From Bosea sp. RAC05 (GTDB lineage: Bacteria > Pseudomonadota > Alphaproteobacteria > Rhizobiales > Beijerinckiaceae): DNA of 64,000 bases. Below the pieces are notes generated by a model. That model was not told where the DNA came from, ran no database searches, and saw nothing but the letters and a program-made list of their open reading frames with translations. The first letter of the stretch is position 1. Each line of letters opens with the position of its first letter. The position numbers and the translations under genes were made by a program. The stretch spans positions 681,501 to 745,500 of the forward strand of contig NZ_CP016464.1 in NCBI RefSeq assembly GCF_001713455.1. Direction: 5' to 3'. This document shows positions 46,860 through 57,099 of the stretch, in pieces.

Positions 46860-46878
46860 TTTTAATCGATTTAAATCG
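46860..46878. promoter_or_regulatory. Overlapping palindromes upstream of pckA, LacI-type
   Basis: TTTTAATCGATTTAAA (46860-46875) is symmetric about CG in 7 of 8 pairs, as in LacI-family operators; it overlaps the perfect 12-bp palindrome CGATTTAAATCG (46867-46878). The AT-rich site lies about 160-180 bp before the pckA start. Rhizobial pckA is known to be controlled by a LacI-type regulator, PckR. Confidence 0.5.
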
Positions 46879-47038
46879 GAATGTTCGGCCGGAGGGGTTT
46901 TCGTTCTCTTGAGCCGGGTCCAACATGGCCTTAAGGGACCCTCATCGTTCGATGACGAGGTCGCCCGCTTGGCCCCGGCTCGAGCCATTCTTGCAGATCG
47001 GGCGGTCGCCATCAGGCGGTGCCTCGGGAGGTTCTTCT

Positions 47039-48649
47039 GTGAAAACCATCGGTCAGCTCAATGCCGCCCAGGGGGCGGAGACGTTCGGCTTTCGCAACCT
47101 GAAGAGCGTCTACTGGAACCTCGAAGCCGCCCGGCTCTATGAAGAATCGCTGGCCCGGGGCGAATCCCAGCTCTCGCGCCACGGCGCCATCACCGCCGAC
47201 ACCGGCACCCATACCGGCCGCTCGCCCAAGGACAAGTTCACGGTCCGCGACGCGCTCACCGACAAGACCGTTTGGTGGGACAACAACAACGCGATGAGCC
47301 CGGAGCATTTCGAGACCCTGCTCGCCGACTTCATCGCCCATGCGCAGGGCAAGGACCTCTTCGCGCAGGACCTCTATGGCGGCGCCGATCCGGTCCACCG
47401 CGTCAAGGCCCGGGTCTACACCGAGATGGCCTGGCACTCGCTCTTCATCCGCAACCTGCTGATCCGGCCGGCGCGCGAGGAACTCGCCGACTACGTGCCG
47501 GAGATGACGATCGTCGATCTGCCGAGCTTCAAGGCCGACCCGGCCCGTCATGGCTGCCGCAGCGAGACCGTCATCGCCATCGACTTCACCCGCAAGATCG
47601 TCCTGATCGGCGGCTCGGCCTATGCCGGCGAGATGAAGAAGTCGGTCTTCACCTATCTCAACTTCGTCCTGCCGACGAAGGGCGTGGTGCCGATGCACTG
47701 CTCGGCCAATGTCGGCTCCAACAACGACTCCGCCATCTTCTTCGGCCTGTCGGGCACTGGCAAGACCACGCTCTCGGCCGATCCCGACCGCACGCTGATC
47801 GGCGACGACGAGCATGGCTGGTCGAAGGACGGCATCTTCAATTTCGAGGGCGGCTGCTACGCCAAGACGATCAAGCTCTCGGCCGAGGCCGAGCCGCAGA
47901 TCCACGCCGCTTCGCTGCGCTTCGGTACGGTGCTCGAGAACATCGTCATGGACGAGATCACCCGCGAGGTCGATTTCGACGACGGCAGCAAGACCGAGAA
48001 CACCCGCTCGGCCTATCCGCTCGACTTCATCCCCAACGCCTCGCGTACCGGCCGCGCCGGCGTGCCGAAGAACATCGTCATGCTGACGGCGGACGCCTTC
48101 GGGGTGATGCCGCCGATCGCCAAGCTCACCCCGGCCGAGGCGATGTACCACTTCCTCTCCGGCTACACCGCCAAGGTCGCCGGCACGGAGCGCGGCCTGG
48201 TCGGTGTGGAGCCGGAGTTCTCGACCTGCTTCGGCTCGCCCTTCCTGCCGCGGCACCCGTCGGAATACGCCAATCTCCTGCGCGACTTCATCGCCAAGCA
48301 CCATGTCGATTGCTGGCTGGTCAACACCGGCTGGACCGGCGGTCAGTACGGCACCGGCCGGCGCATGCCGATCCGCGTTACCCGCCGCCTGCTCACGGCG
48401 GCGCTCGACGGCTCGCTCAACCGCGCCGATTTCCGCCGCGATCCCTATTTCGGCTTCGCGGTGCCGACCTCGGTGCCCGGCGTCGAGCCGCACATCCTCT
48501 ACCCGGTCAAGACCTGGGCTGATAAGGCGGCCTTCGCCGAGACGGCCAAGAACCTGATCGGCATGTTCGCCAAGAACTTCGAGAAGTTCGAGGCCCATGT
48601 CGACGACGCGGTGAAGGCGGCGGCGCCCGTCAATTCGCTGGCGGCGTGA
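47039..48649 (+). CDS. pckA: Phosphoenolpyruvate carboxykinase (ATP)
   Basis: 536 aa from GTG with GGGAGG 7 nt upstream ([11 protein letters not shown]), matching the usual rhizobial length; the frame is open 38 codons further. Signatures [14 protein letters not shown] (P-loop) and IGDDEHGW, plus the upstream [10 protein letters not shown]. It decarboxylates oxaloacetate to PEP in gluconeogenesis. It lies beyond chvI and the HugZ-like gene, the usual order in this group. Confidence 0.97.
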   Translation: MKTIGQLNAAQGAETFGFRNLKSVYWNLEAARLYEESLARGESQLSRHGAITADTGTHTGRSPKDKFTVRDALTDKTVWWDNNNAMSPEHFETLLADFIAHAQGKDLFAQDLYGGADPVHRVKARVYTEMAWHSLFIRNLLIRPAREELADYVPEMTIVDLPSFKADPARHGCRSETVIAIDFTRKIVLIGGSAYAGEMKKSVFTYLNFVLPTKGVVPMHCSANVGSNNDSAIFFGLSGTGKTTLSADPDRTLIGDDEHGWSKDGIFNFEGGCYAKTIKLSAEAEPQIHAASLRFGTVLENIVMDEITREVDFDDGSKTENTRSAYPLDFIPNASRTGRAGVPKNIVMLTADAFGVMPPIAKLTPAEAMYHFLSGYTAKVAGTERGLVGVEPEFSTCFGSPFLPRHPSEYANLLRDFIAKHHVDCWLVNTGWTGGQYGTGRRMPIRVTRRLLTAALDGSLNRADFRRDPYFGFAVPTSVPGVEPHILYPVKTWADKAAFAETAKNLIGMFAKNFEKFEAHVDDAVKAAAPVNSLAA

Positions 48650-48683
48650 GCTTAACGCTTGATCTTGGCAGGCATAGGCTCTT

Positions 48684-48840
48684 CCCTTCCCCCTCGTGGG
48701 GAAGGGATAGGGATGGGGGGCGTGCCGCCTGGTGAGCGTGGTCCGATGCTGCTGCTGGGATGCCGTGTCGCCCGCGCGTGATAAGGGCGAGCCTGCCTTT
48801 CCGCCCCCCACCCCTGACCCCTCCCCACCAGGGGGAGGGG
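48684..48840. repeat. Composite double-hairpin repeat, family D copy 2
   Basis: Same design as 9831-9986: hairpin CCCTTCCCCCTCGTGGGGAA... at 48684-48706 and hairpin CCCCTCCCCACCAGGGGGAG... at 48818-48840, with complementary G- and C-tracts inside. It ends 34 bp before the DUF4105 start. Confidence 0.75.
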
Positions 48841-48874
48841 AATGCGCGCGACCGCATCGAATGGGAGCGTTGCA

Positions 48875-49882
48875 ATGGCCATCCTGATCATCCTCTTCCG
48901 CCTCCTCGCCACGCTCGCCATCCTCGGGGCCACCACCTGGGCCGCGGGCCTGCTGATCTTCCGCCTGCCGGAAACGACCGGCACGGTCGCCGCGATCGGC
49001 TTCGGCATCGCCGGGCTCGCCGGTGCCATCGGCCTGTGGAGCGGCGCGGCCCGCCTGCCGCTCTCCTTCGCGGTCCTTTTCCTCGGCCTGCTCGGCTGGT
49101 GGAACGGGCTGGTCCCCTCGCATGACCGGGCCTGGATTCCCGAGCTCGCGCGCCTGCCCTCGATCGCCCGCGAGGGCGACATCCTGACCGTTTCCAATCT
49201 GCGCAACTTCAACTGGCGCACGGAGACGGATTACGACGAGCGCTGGGAAACCCGCCGCTTCGACCTGAGCAAGGTCGAGGGCATCGACCTCTACCTCTCC
49301 TACTGGTCGGGCGAGGCGATCGCCCATCTCCTCGTCAGCTTCCCCTTCGCCGACCAGCCGCCTTTGACCTTCTCGATCGAGGTGCGCCGCGAGAAGGGCG
49401 AGGAATGGTCGGCGCTCGCCGGCTTCTTCCGCAGCTACGAGATGGCCTATGTCGCGGCGCCCGAGCGCGATCTCGTCGGCCTGCGCAGCCACGCCCGCAA
49501 GGAGGATGTCCGCCTCTTCCGGATCGCCGCCAGCCCCGCCCAGGCCCGCGACGTGCTGCTGGCCTATGTCGCCGACGTCAACGAACTGGCGGGCCGGCCG
49601 CGCTGGTACAACACGCTGACGACCAACTGCACCACGGTCGTCTACACCCTGGTCGGCTCGGTGGCGCCGCAGTGGAAGTTCTCGTTGCCGCTCGATCCGC
49701 GCGTGCTGCTCTCGGGCTTCCTGCCCGGCTATCTCCAGCGCATCGGCGCCATCCGCAGCGACATCCCGCTCGACGAACTGGTCCGTCAGGCCCGCATCGG
49801 CGAGCGGGCGCGGGCGATCTCGCTCGACGATCCCGACTTCTCGAAGAAGATCCGCGAGGGCGTGCCGACGGCGCGCCCGTGA
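48875..49882 (+). CDS. DUF4105 membrane protein
   Basis: 335 aa from the ATG with GGGAG 7 nt upstream; the frame is open 11 codons earlier but overlaps the repeat. About three membrane helices in residues 1-85, then an extracytoplasmic domain with LRNFNWRTETDYDERWE, LSYWSGEAIAHLLVSF and the cysteine-centred TLTTNCTTVVY, as in DUF4105. The Cys suggests a papain-like NlpC-type hydrolase fold. Function unknown. Confidence 0.85.
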   Translation: MAILIILFRLLATLAILGATTWAAGLLIFRLPETTGTVAAIGFGIAGLAGAIGLWSGAARLPLSFAVLFLGLLGWWNGLVPSHDRAWIPELARLPSIAREGDILTVSNLRNFNWRTETDYDERWETRRFDLSKVEGIDLYLSYWSGEAIAHLLVSFPFADQPPLTFSIEVRREKGEEWSALAGFFRSYEMAYVAAPERDLVGLRSHARKEDVRLFRIAASPAQARDVLLAYVADVNELAGRPRWYNTLTTNCTTVVYTLVGSVAPQWKFSLPLDPRVLLSGFLPGYLQRIGAIRSDIPLDELVRQARIGERARAISLDDPDFSKKIREGVPTARP

Positions 49883-49892
49883 GATCGCGCGC

Positions 49893-50684
49893 TCAGATCG
49901 CCGCGCCGTCGCTGACGGTGTCGGCACCGAGCCCGAGACGGATCGAGCGCACGATGTCGGCCTCCGCTGCCCCGCCGCGCTTGCGCGGATGCGGCTCGCG
50001 GATGCGGTGCTCGGCGATGATCTGGCCGGGTGCGCCCGACAGGATCACCACCCGGTCGGCGAGATAGGCGGCCTCGTCGATGTCGTGCGTGACGAAGAGC
50101 ACGGTCTTGCCCGTGCGCTGCCAGACGCGGATCAACTCGTCCTGCAGGGTTTCGCGCGTCAGCGCGTCCAGCGCCGAGAACGGCTCGTCCATCAGCAGGA
50201 TCTCCGGCTCGACCGCGAGCGCACGCGCCAGCGAGACGCGCTGGCGCTGCCCGCCCGAGAGTTGATGCGGCCAGCGTTGCGCGAGCGCACCGAGCCCGAC
50301 GAGGTCGAGCTTGGCCTGGGCCCGCGCCAGCCGCTCGGCCCGCGGCGTCTGGCCCTCGAGGCCGAAGGCGACATTGGCGATGACCTTGCGCCAGGGCAGC
50401 AGCCGCGAATCCTGGAAGACCAGCGCCACCGGGCGCCGCGTCCCGTCGGCGGCATGGATCGCGACCTCGCCGGCGCTCGGCTTCGCGAGGCCAGCGATGA
50501 CGCGCAGCAGTGTCGACTTGCCGACGCCTGACGGCCCGACGATGGCCAGAAACTCGCCGCGCGCGACCGAGAGGTCGAGCTGGCGCAGCACCTCGGTCGC
50601 CTCCCCGTCGCGGGTGAAGGTCAGGGACAGGCCCCGGATCTCGATGACGGGCTTGTCGATCACGCTTTCCAACGCAGCACCCAT
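49893..50684 (-). CDS. ABC transporter ATP-binding protein, SsuB/TauB type
   Basis: 263 aa. Walker A GPSGVGKSTLL, signature LSGGQRQRVSLA, Walker B ILLMDEPFSALD and the QDSRLLPWRKV segment of nitrate/sulfonate/taurine importers. Its start lies 25 bp inside the permease gene upstream. Cytoplasmic ATPase of the 50660/51417 importer. Confidence 0.92.
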   Translation of the reverse strand: MGAALESVIDKPVIEIRGLSLTFTRDGEATEVLRQLDLSVARGEFLAIVGPSGVGKSTLLRVIAGLAKPSAGEVAIHAADGTRRPVALVFQDSRLLPWRKVIANVAFGLEGQTPRAERLARAQAKLDLVGLGALAQRWPHQLSGGQRQRVSLARALAVEPEILLMDEPFSALDALTRETLQDELIRVWQRTGKTVLFVTHDIDEAAYLADRVVILSGAPGQIIAEHRIREPHPRKRGGAAEADIVRSIRLGLGADTVSDGAAI

Positions 50685-51412
50685 TTCTGGAAGGCGACGA
50701 ACAGGGTGTCGAGGAAGCCGTAGAGTCCGGCCATGGTCAGCATGTAGACCACCACGATGTCGGTCGCGAGCAGGCTCGAGGCCTGCATCATCCGCTGCCC
50801 CACCCCCGCGACGCCGAAGATCTCGGCCGCCACCACCGCCATCCAGGCCTGCCCCAGCGCCGTCCTGACGCCGACCAGGATGCCGGGCATCGCGGCCGGC
50901 AGCAGGATCTTGGCGAGGCGCTGCCAGGAGGTGGTGAAGCCGAAGGCGTCCGCCACCTCGATCAGGTCGCGGTCGACGCCGCGGATCGCCCCCTGGGCCG
51001 CGAAGAACACGATCCAGAACACGCCGATGGCGATGATGAAGACGGCGGCCGAGGGGTTCACGCCGAACCAGATGATCGCGAAGGGCACCCAGGCGAGGCC
51101 GGGAATCGGCCGCAGCACCCGCACCACCCAGGCCGTCGCTTCTTCCGCCGTGCGCGACATGCCGACGAGCACGCCCAGCGCCACGCCCAGAGCCGAACCG
51201 GTGATCAGCCCGGTGAAGTAATGCCCCAGCGAGCCCAGGATCGCGGAGAACCAGGCGCCGGACCGCAGCTCGGACAGAAAGGCGCGCGGCAGCGCGCTCG
51301 GCCCCGGCAGGAAGGCCGGGTTGACCAGCCCGAGGAACGGGATCGCCTCCCACAGCAGCAGGAAGGCGACGAGGCCCAGGAAGGCGAGGGCGGGCGCCCG
51401 CAGCGAGCCCAT
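50660..51412 (-). CDS. ABC transporter permease, SsuC/TauC type
   Basis: 250 aa, about six membrane segments. The EAA loop FTTSWQRLAKILLPAAMPGI follows DLIEVADAFG. Follows the binding-protein gene by 4 bp, so one operon SBP-permease-ATPase. Confidence 0.92.
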   Translation of the reverse strand: MGSLRAPALAFLGLVAFLLLWEAIPFLGLVNPAFLPGPSALPRAFLSELRSGAWFSAILGSLGHYFTGLITGSALGVALGVLVGMSRTAEEATAWVVRVLRPIPGLAWVPFAIIWFGVNPSAAVFIIAIGVFWIVFFAAQGAIRGVDRDLIEVADAFGFTTSWQRLAKILLPAAMPGILVGVRTALGQAWMAVVAAEIFGVAGVGQRMMQASSLLATDIVVVYMLTMAGLYGFLDTLFVAFQKWVLRWKA

Positions 51413-51416
51413 GCCC

Positions 51417-52445
51417 TCAGCCGGCCGTCCTGACGGCGCGCTCGTAGAACTGCGTCTCGAACAGCCCTTCGAACGGCAGCTCCTTCTCCAGCGAGCCGAG
51501 CTTGACCTGGTAGGTCTGCATCGCGCGGGAGGGTTCGATGATCTTGCGCGGATCGATCTCGAAGGTCGAAGCCGGCGAGACCAGCGCCTTGCGGATCAGG
51601 GCGGGGTCGACGATGCCCTTGCCGAGCGCGGCGGCGACATGGGGCGCGGCCCGGTCCGGGTCCTTGGCGATCAGCGCGGCAGCGCGCACCAGGCTGTCGA
51701 CCAGCTTCTGCACCGCGTCGGGGTTCTTGGTGACGAAGGCGCCCGAGCCGGCGAGAACCGTGCCGGGCTGGCCGGGGAACAGCTCCTGGCCGCCGGCGAC
51801 CAGCTTGATGCCCGGGTTGCGGGACTGGACGATGGTCAGCGCCGGCTCGCGCACGATGCCGCCCTCGACCGCGCCGGCGAGCACCGCCTGCTGCGTCGCA
51901 TCGATGCCCATCGGCACCACCTCGACATCGCCCTTCTCGGCCTTGGCGACCTCCCAGAGCCAGTATTGCAGCACCGTGTTGGGGACGGAGCCCGCAGGCT
52001 GCGTCGCCAGCCGCGCGGCCTTGCCGGTCGCGGCCTTGTGCGCCTTGAAGGCGGCGGCCGGCGCGGTGCCCGGCGTGAAGAACTTCGCCAGCGCCGGCGC
52101 CGCGACGAAGACATTCTCGGCGATGGCGGTCGCGGCCACCACCCGCACATCGACGCCGCGGGAGCGCGCCACCGCCAGCGGCGCGATGCCGGCGAGGTAG
52201 AAGTCGATCGTCCCCGAGGCGAAGGCCTGGATCATGTTCGGGCCCGACTCGAACACGGTGAAGCTCGCGGCGATCCCGGCGTCCTTCAGCCAGCCTTCGC
52301 CCTGGGCGACGAAGACCGGGGCGGTTCCGATGATCGGGATGTAGCCGATCCGGGCCGGAATGGCCGTCTGGGCCACGACGGGGCGGGCGAGTGTGGCGGT
52401 CGCGGCGAGCGCGGAACCCGCGAGCAGGAACTGGCGGCGGTCCAT
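51417..52445 (-). CDS. ABC transporter substrate-binding protein, nitrate/sulfonate/taurine type
   Basis: 342 aa. Starts MDRRQFLLAGSALAATATLA, a Tat-like signal (RRQFL). Then IGYIPIIGTAPVFVAQGEGW and FASGTIDFYLAGIAPLAVAR, typical of SsuA/NrtA/ThiY-like proteins. Solute unknown. Divergent from an Lrp-family gene, with two 15-bp palindromes in the gap. Confidence 0.9.
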   Translation of the reverse strand: MDRRQFLLAGSALAATATLARPVVAQTAIPARIGYIPIIGTAPVFVAQGEGWLKDAGIAASFTVFESGPNMIQAFASGTIDFYLAGIAPLAVARSRGVDVRVVAATAIAENVFVAAPALAKFFTPGTAPAAAFKAHKAATGKAARLATQPAGSVPNTVLQYWLWEVAKAEKGDVEVVPMGIDATQQAVLAGAVEGGIVREPALTIVQSRNPGIKLVAGGQELFPGQPGTVLAGSGAFVTKNPDAVQKLVDSLVRAAALIAKDPDRAAPHVAAALGKGIVDPALIRKALVSPASTFEIDPRKIIEPSRAMQTYQVKLGSLEKELPFEGLFETQFYERAVRTAG

Positions 52446-52485
52446 GATCGAAAACCTCTCCGGAGCGGCGCCCGGACGGCGCCTA

Positions 52486-52513
52486 TTGACAGTCTCAGAA
52501 AAGGATTTTCTAT
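52486..52513 (+). promoter_or_regulatory. Probable sigma-70-like promoter of the Lrp gene
   Basis: TTGACA (52486-52491), 16-nt spacer, TTCTAT (52508-52513). The -10 overlaps a palindrome, consistent with autorepression. Confidence 0.5.
52497..52511. promoter_or_regulatory. 15-bp palindrome 1, possible Lrp site
   Basis: AGAAAA-GGA-TTTTCT, 6-3-6 symmetric, 15 bp like Lrp-family sites, overlapping the -10 of the lrp-like gene. Confidence 0.5.
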
Positions 52514-52543
52514 CGGGATACAAGAGTGTCCGCTCAAAAAGAA

Positions 52544-52558
52544 AATCGATCTTCGATT
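52544..52558. promoter_or_regulatory. 15-bp palindrome 2, possible Lrp site
   Basis: AATCGA-TCT-TCGATT, the same 6-3-6 layout, 47 bp centre to centre from palindrome 1 and 48 bp before the Lrp start. Confidence 0.5.
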
Positions 52559-52605
52559 GTCGAGAGTGGCAGCGGTAATCTTCTTTCTGGGCTGAGTGTG
52601 AGAGA

Positions 52606-53073
52606 ATGGACGCGATCGACCGAAAAATCCTGACGGTGCTGCAGGAGGATGCCAACATCTCGATCGCCGAACTGGCCGATCGCGTCGGCCTGTCTCAGAC
52701 GCCCTGCTGGAAGCGGATCCAGAAGCTCGAGCAGGCCGGCGTCATCCTCAAGCGCGTCGCGCTGGTCGCTCCGGAGAAGATCGGACTGGGGTTGACGGTC
52801 TTCGTCCAGATCGAGACCGCCGACCATTCCGGCCCCTGGCTGGAAAAATTCGCGCAGCTGGTCTCCGCCATGCCCGAGGTCATGGAGTTCTACCGCATGG
52901 CCGGCGATGTCGACTACATGCTGCGCGTCGTCGTCGCCGACATGGCGGCCTACGACCTGTTCTACAAAAGGCTGATCGAGACGATCCCGCTCAAGAACGT
53001 CACCTCGCGCTTCGCGATGGAGCGCATCAAGTCGACGACCGCCTATCGCGTGCCCGACCTGCCGAAGGCGTGA
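52606..53073 (+). CDS. Lrp/AsnC-family transcriptional regulator
   Basis: 155 aa. N-terminal helix-turn-helix (DRKILTVLQEDANISIAELADRVGLS, recognition helix PCWKRIQKLEQ) and C-terminal RAM ligand domain with VMEFYRMAGDVDYMLRV. These proteins bind amino acids and other small metabolites. Divergent from the SsuA-type importer, so it likely controls that operon and itself. Confidence 0.93.
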   Translation: MDAIDRKILTVLQEDANISIAELADRVGLSQTPCWKRIQKLEQAGVILKRVALVAPEKIGLGLTVFVQIETADHSGPWLEKFAQLVSAMPEVMEFYRMAGDVDYMLRVVVADMAAYDLFYKRLIETIPLKNVTSRFAMERIKSTTAYRVPDLPKA

Positions 53074-53130
53074 ATCGTCGCGCCTGTTCCGAGAGGTCTC
53101 TCGGAAGCATCGTCGCCCGGCTGCCCGACG

Positions 53131-53161
53131 AAAAAGGGCGGGCACTGTCGTGCCCGCCCTT
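53131..53161 (-). terminator. Rho-independent terminator between Lrp and the peptide importer operon
   Basis: AGGGCGGGCAC, loop TGTC, GTGCCCGCCCT. On the minus strand it is followed by TTTTT, so it ends the importer operon; it may also serve the convergent lrp gene. Confidence 0.9.
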
Positions 53162-53204
53162 CCGGTTTCGATCCTGCGGAAACCCTTGCGGCAGCGCTGC
53201 CTGA

Positions 53205-55055
<1,851 letters not shown>

Positions 55056-55080
55056 GCGGATGCCTTCCGGGTGATGTGGG

Positions 55081-56022
55081 TCAGATGACGCGGCGCGGGT
55101 CGAGTGCGTCGCGCAGGCCGTCGCCGATGAAGTTGATCGAAAGCACGGTCAGGAAGATCGCCGCCCCCGGGAACAGCGCCCAGTGCGGCGCCGAATCGAG
55201 ATGGTCCTTCGCGTCGAACAGCAGCCGCCCCCAGGTCGGGATGTCCGGCGGGAAGCCGAGGCCCAGGAAGGAGAGCGTCGATTCGGCGATGATCGCCGAG
55301 GACACCTCGATCGTGGCCGCCACGATTACCGGGCCGATCGCGTTGGGGAGGATGTGGTGGACCATCTGCCGGAACTTGGTGGCGCCATGGGCCCGCGCGG
55401 CCTCGACGAACTCCTTCTCGCGCAACGACATGAACTGGGCACGCACAAGTCGTGCCACCGGCATCCATTTCAGCCCGCCGATGACGATGACGATGAGGAT
55501 GAAGACGCCGCCCTCGACGCCGAACACCGCCTTGAGCTGCTCGCGGAAGAAATAGATCACCAGCAGCAGCAGCGGCAGCTGCGGCAGGGAGAGGAACAGG
55601 TCCGTCACCCACATCAGGAAGTTGTCGACATAGCCGCGCGACATGCCCGCGATGGCGCCGATCAGGATGCCGACGAAGGTCGCGACGACCATCGCGGCCA
55701 GGCCCACGGCGAGCGAGATCCGCCCGCCATAGATCATGCGCGCCAGCAGGTCCTGACCGAGGTCGTCGGTGCCGAACGGATGCTTCCACGACGGGGTCTG
55801 GAGCTGCGCCGAGAAGTCGATCTCGTTGATCGCCACCGGCCAGAGCCAGGGGCCGACGATGACGCCGAGGATCATGGTGCCGAGCACGAAGCTGCTCGCC
55901 ATCGCCAGCTTGTGGCGACGGAAGCGCTTCCACGTCTCGCGTCCGGGCGAGGTCGCGGCGCTCGTCTGGGCCGGGCCGGACACCGGCTCAGCTGAAGGAG
56001 ATGCGAGGGTCGAGCCAGCCAT
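55081..56022 (-). CDS. ABC transporter permease, DppC type
   Basis: 313 aa. First membrane helix ASSFVLGTMILGVIVGPWLW, then HPFGTDDLGQDLLARMIYGG, typical of OppC/DppC, and the EAA loop EFVEAARAHGATKFRQMVHH. The start overlaps the DppB-type gene by 35 bp. Part of the 53205-58887 importer. Confidence 0.92.
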   Translation of the reverse strand: MAGSTLASPSAEPVSGPAQTSAATSPGRETWKRFRRHKLAMASSFVLGTMILGVIVGPWLWPVAINEIDFSAQLQTPSWKHPFGTDDLGQDLLARMIYGGRISLAVGLAAMVVATFVGILIGAIAGMSRGYVDNFLMWVTDLFLSLPQLPLLLLVIYFFREQLKAVFGVEGGVFILIVIVIGGLKWMPVARLVRAQFMSLREKEFVEAARAHGATKFRQMVHHILPNAIGPVIVAATIEVSSAIIAESTLSFLGLGFPPDIPTWGRLLFDAKDHLDSAPHWALFPGAAIFLTVLSINFIGDGLRDALDPRRVI

Positions 56023-56947
56023 AAAGGATATCCGCGATGAGATTGAACAGGACGACGAGGCAGGCGAAGACGAAGGTCACGGCCATGATGACCGGCGTGT
56101 CGTTGGCCAGGATCGCGTCGATGAGGAGCGAGCCGATGCCGGGGATCCGGAAGATCTGCTCGGTGACGATGGCGCCGCCGAACACCGCCGGCATCTGCAG
56201 CGCGACGAGCGTGACGACCGGGATCAGCGCATTGCGCGTGACGTGGCGCAGGGTCACGGTCTTGCCGCTGAGGCCCTTGGCGCGGGCCGTGGTGACGTAG
56301 TCGAGCCGGATCACGTCGAGCACGGCCGAGCGCACATAGCGGGTGTAGGACGCCGCCTGGAACAGGCCGAGCACGGTGATCGGCATGATCGCCTGGCGGA
56401 ACATCTCCCAGTACCAGCGCCAGCCCGTCGCCGCGAGGTCGGAGCGGTAGACGAAGGGGAACCAGTCGAGCGTCACCGAGAAGATCAGGATCAGCAGCAG
56501 GCCGGTGAAGAAGGTCGGCAGCGAGAAGCCGACGAAGGCCAGCGTGTTGGCGACCTGGTCGAACACCGAATAGGGCCGGGTCGCGGCATAGATGCCGACC
56601 GGCAGCGCGATGCACAACGCCAGGATCTGCGAGGAGCCGACGATGAAGAGCGTGGTCGGGACGCGCTGCATGATCAGCGTGTCGACATTGATGCGGCTGG
56701 CGAAGGAAAAGCCCCAGTCACCCTGCACCATGTTCGACAGCCAGCGCACATAGCGCACCATGATCGGGTCGTTGAGCCCGAAGCTGGCGCGCAGGGCTTC
56801 GCGGACCTCCGGCGGAACGTTGGGATTGGTCGCCATCTCGGAGAACGGATCGCCCGGCGCCAGGGCGAGCACGGTGAACAGGATGAGGCTGATGCCGAGC
56901 AGGCTCGGAATCGCGATCAGCAGTCGCCTCAACAGATAAGCGCCCAT
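55988..56947 (-). CDS. ABC transporter permease, DppB type
   Basis: 319 aa. N-terminal LLRRLLIAIPSLLGISLILF, MVQGDWGFSFASRINVD, and EAA loop RAKGLSGKTVTLRHVTRNA. Follows the binding-protein gene by a 152-bp gap. Confidence 0.92.
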   Translation of the reverse strand: MGAYLLRRLLIAIPSLLGISLILFTVLALAPGDPFSEMATNPNVPPEVREALRASFGLNDPIMVRYVRWLSNMVQGDWGFSFASRINVDTLIMQRVPTTLFIVGSSQILALCIALPVGIYAATRPYSVFDQVANTLAFVGFSLPTFFTGLLLILIFSVTLDWFPFVYRSDLAATGWRWYWEMFRQAIMPITVLGLFQAASYTRYVRSAVLDVIRLDYVTTARAKGLSGKTVTLRHVTRNALIPVVTLVALQMPAVFGGAIVTEQIFRIPGIGSLLIDAILANDTPVIMAVTFVFACLVVLFNLIADILYGWLDPRISFS

Positions 56948-57099
56948 CGGACAAACTCTTTTCGTACGCGGTCTTGTGCCGCCATGGACGAGTGCCGCAC
57001 GTCCCCGGGAGGGCGGCGGCCTGTCTTACTTTCCAAATGAAGAGGGAGCAGGCCTCCGGTGCGGACTGGGCCGCACTGGAGGCTCTGCTCCCGGCAGGA

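Noticed and set aside
47012..49927. A long minus-strand open frame opposite pckA and the DUF4105 gene
   Set aside because: It runs through two well-supported plus-strand genes and a palindromic repeat and shows no domain motif.
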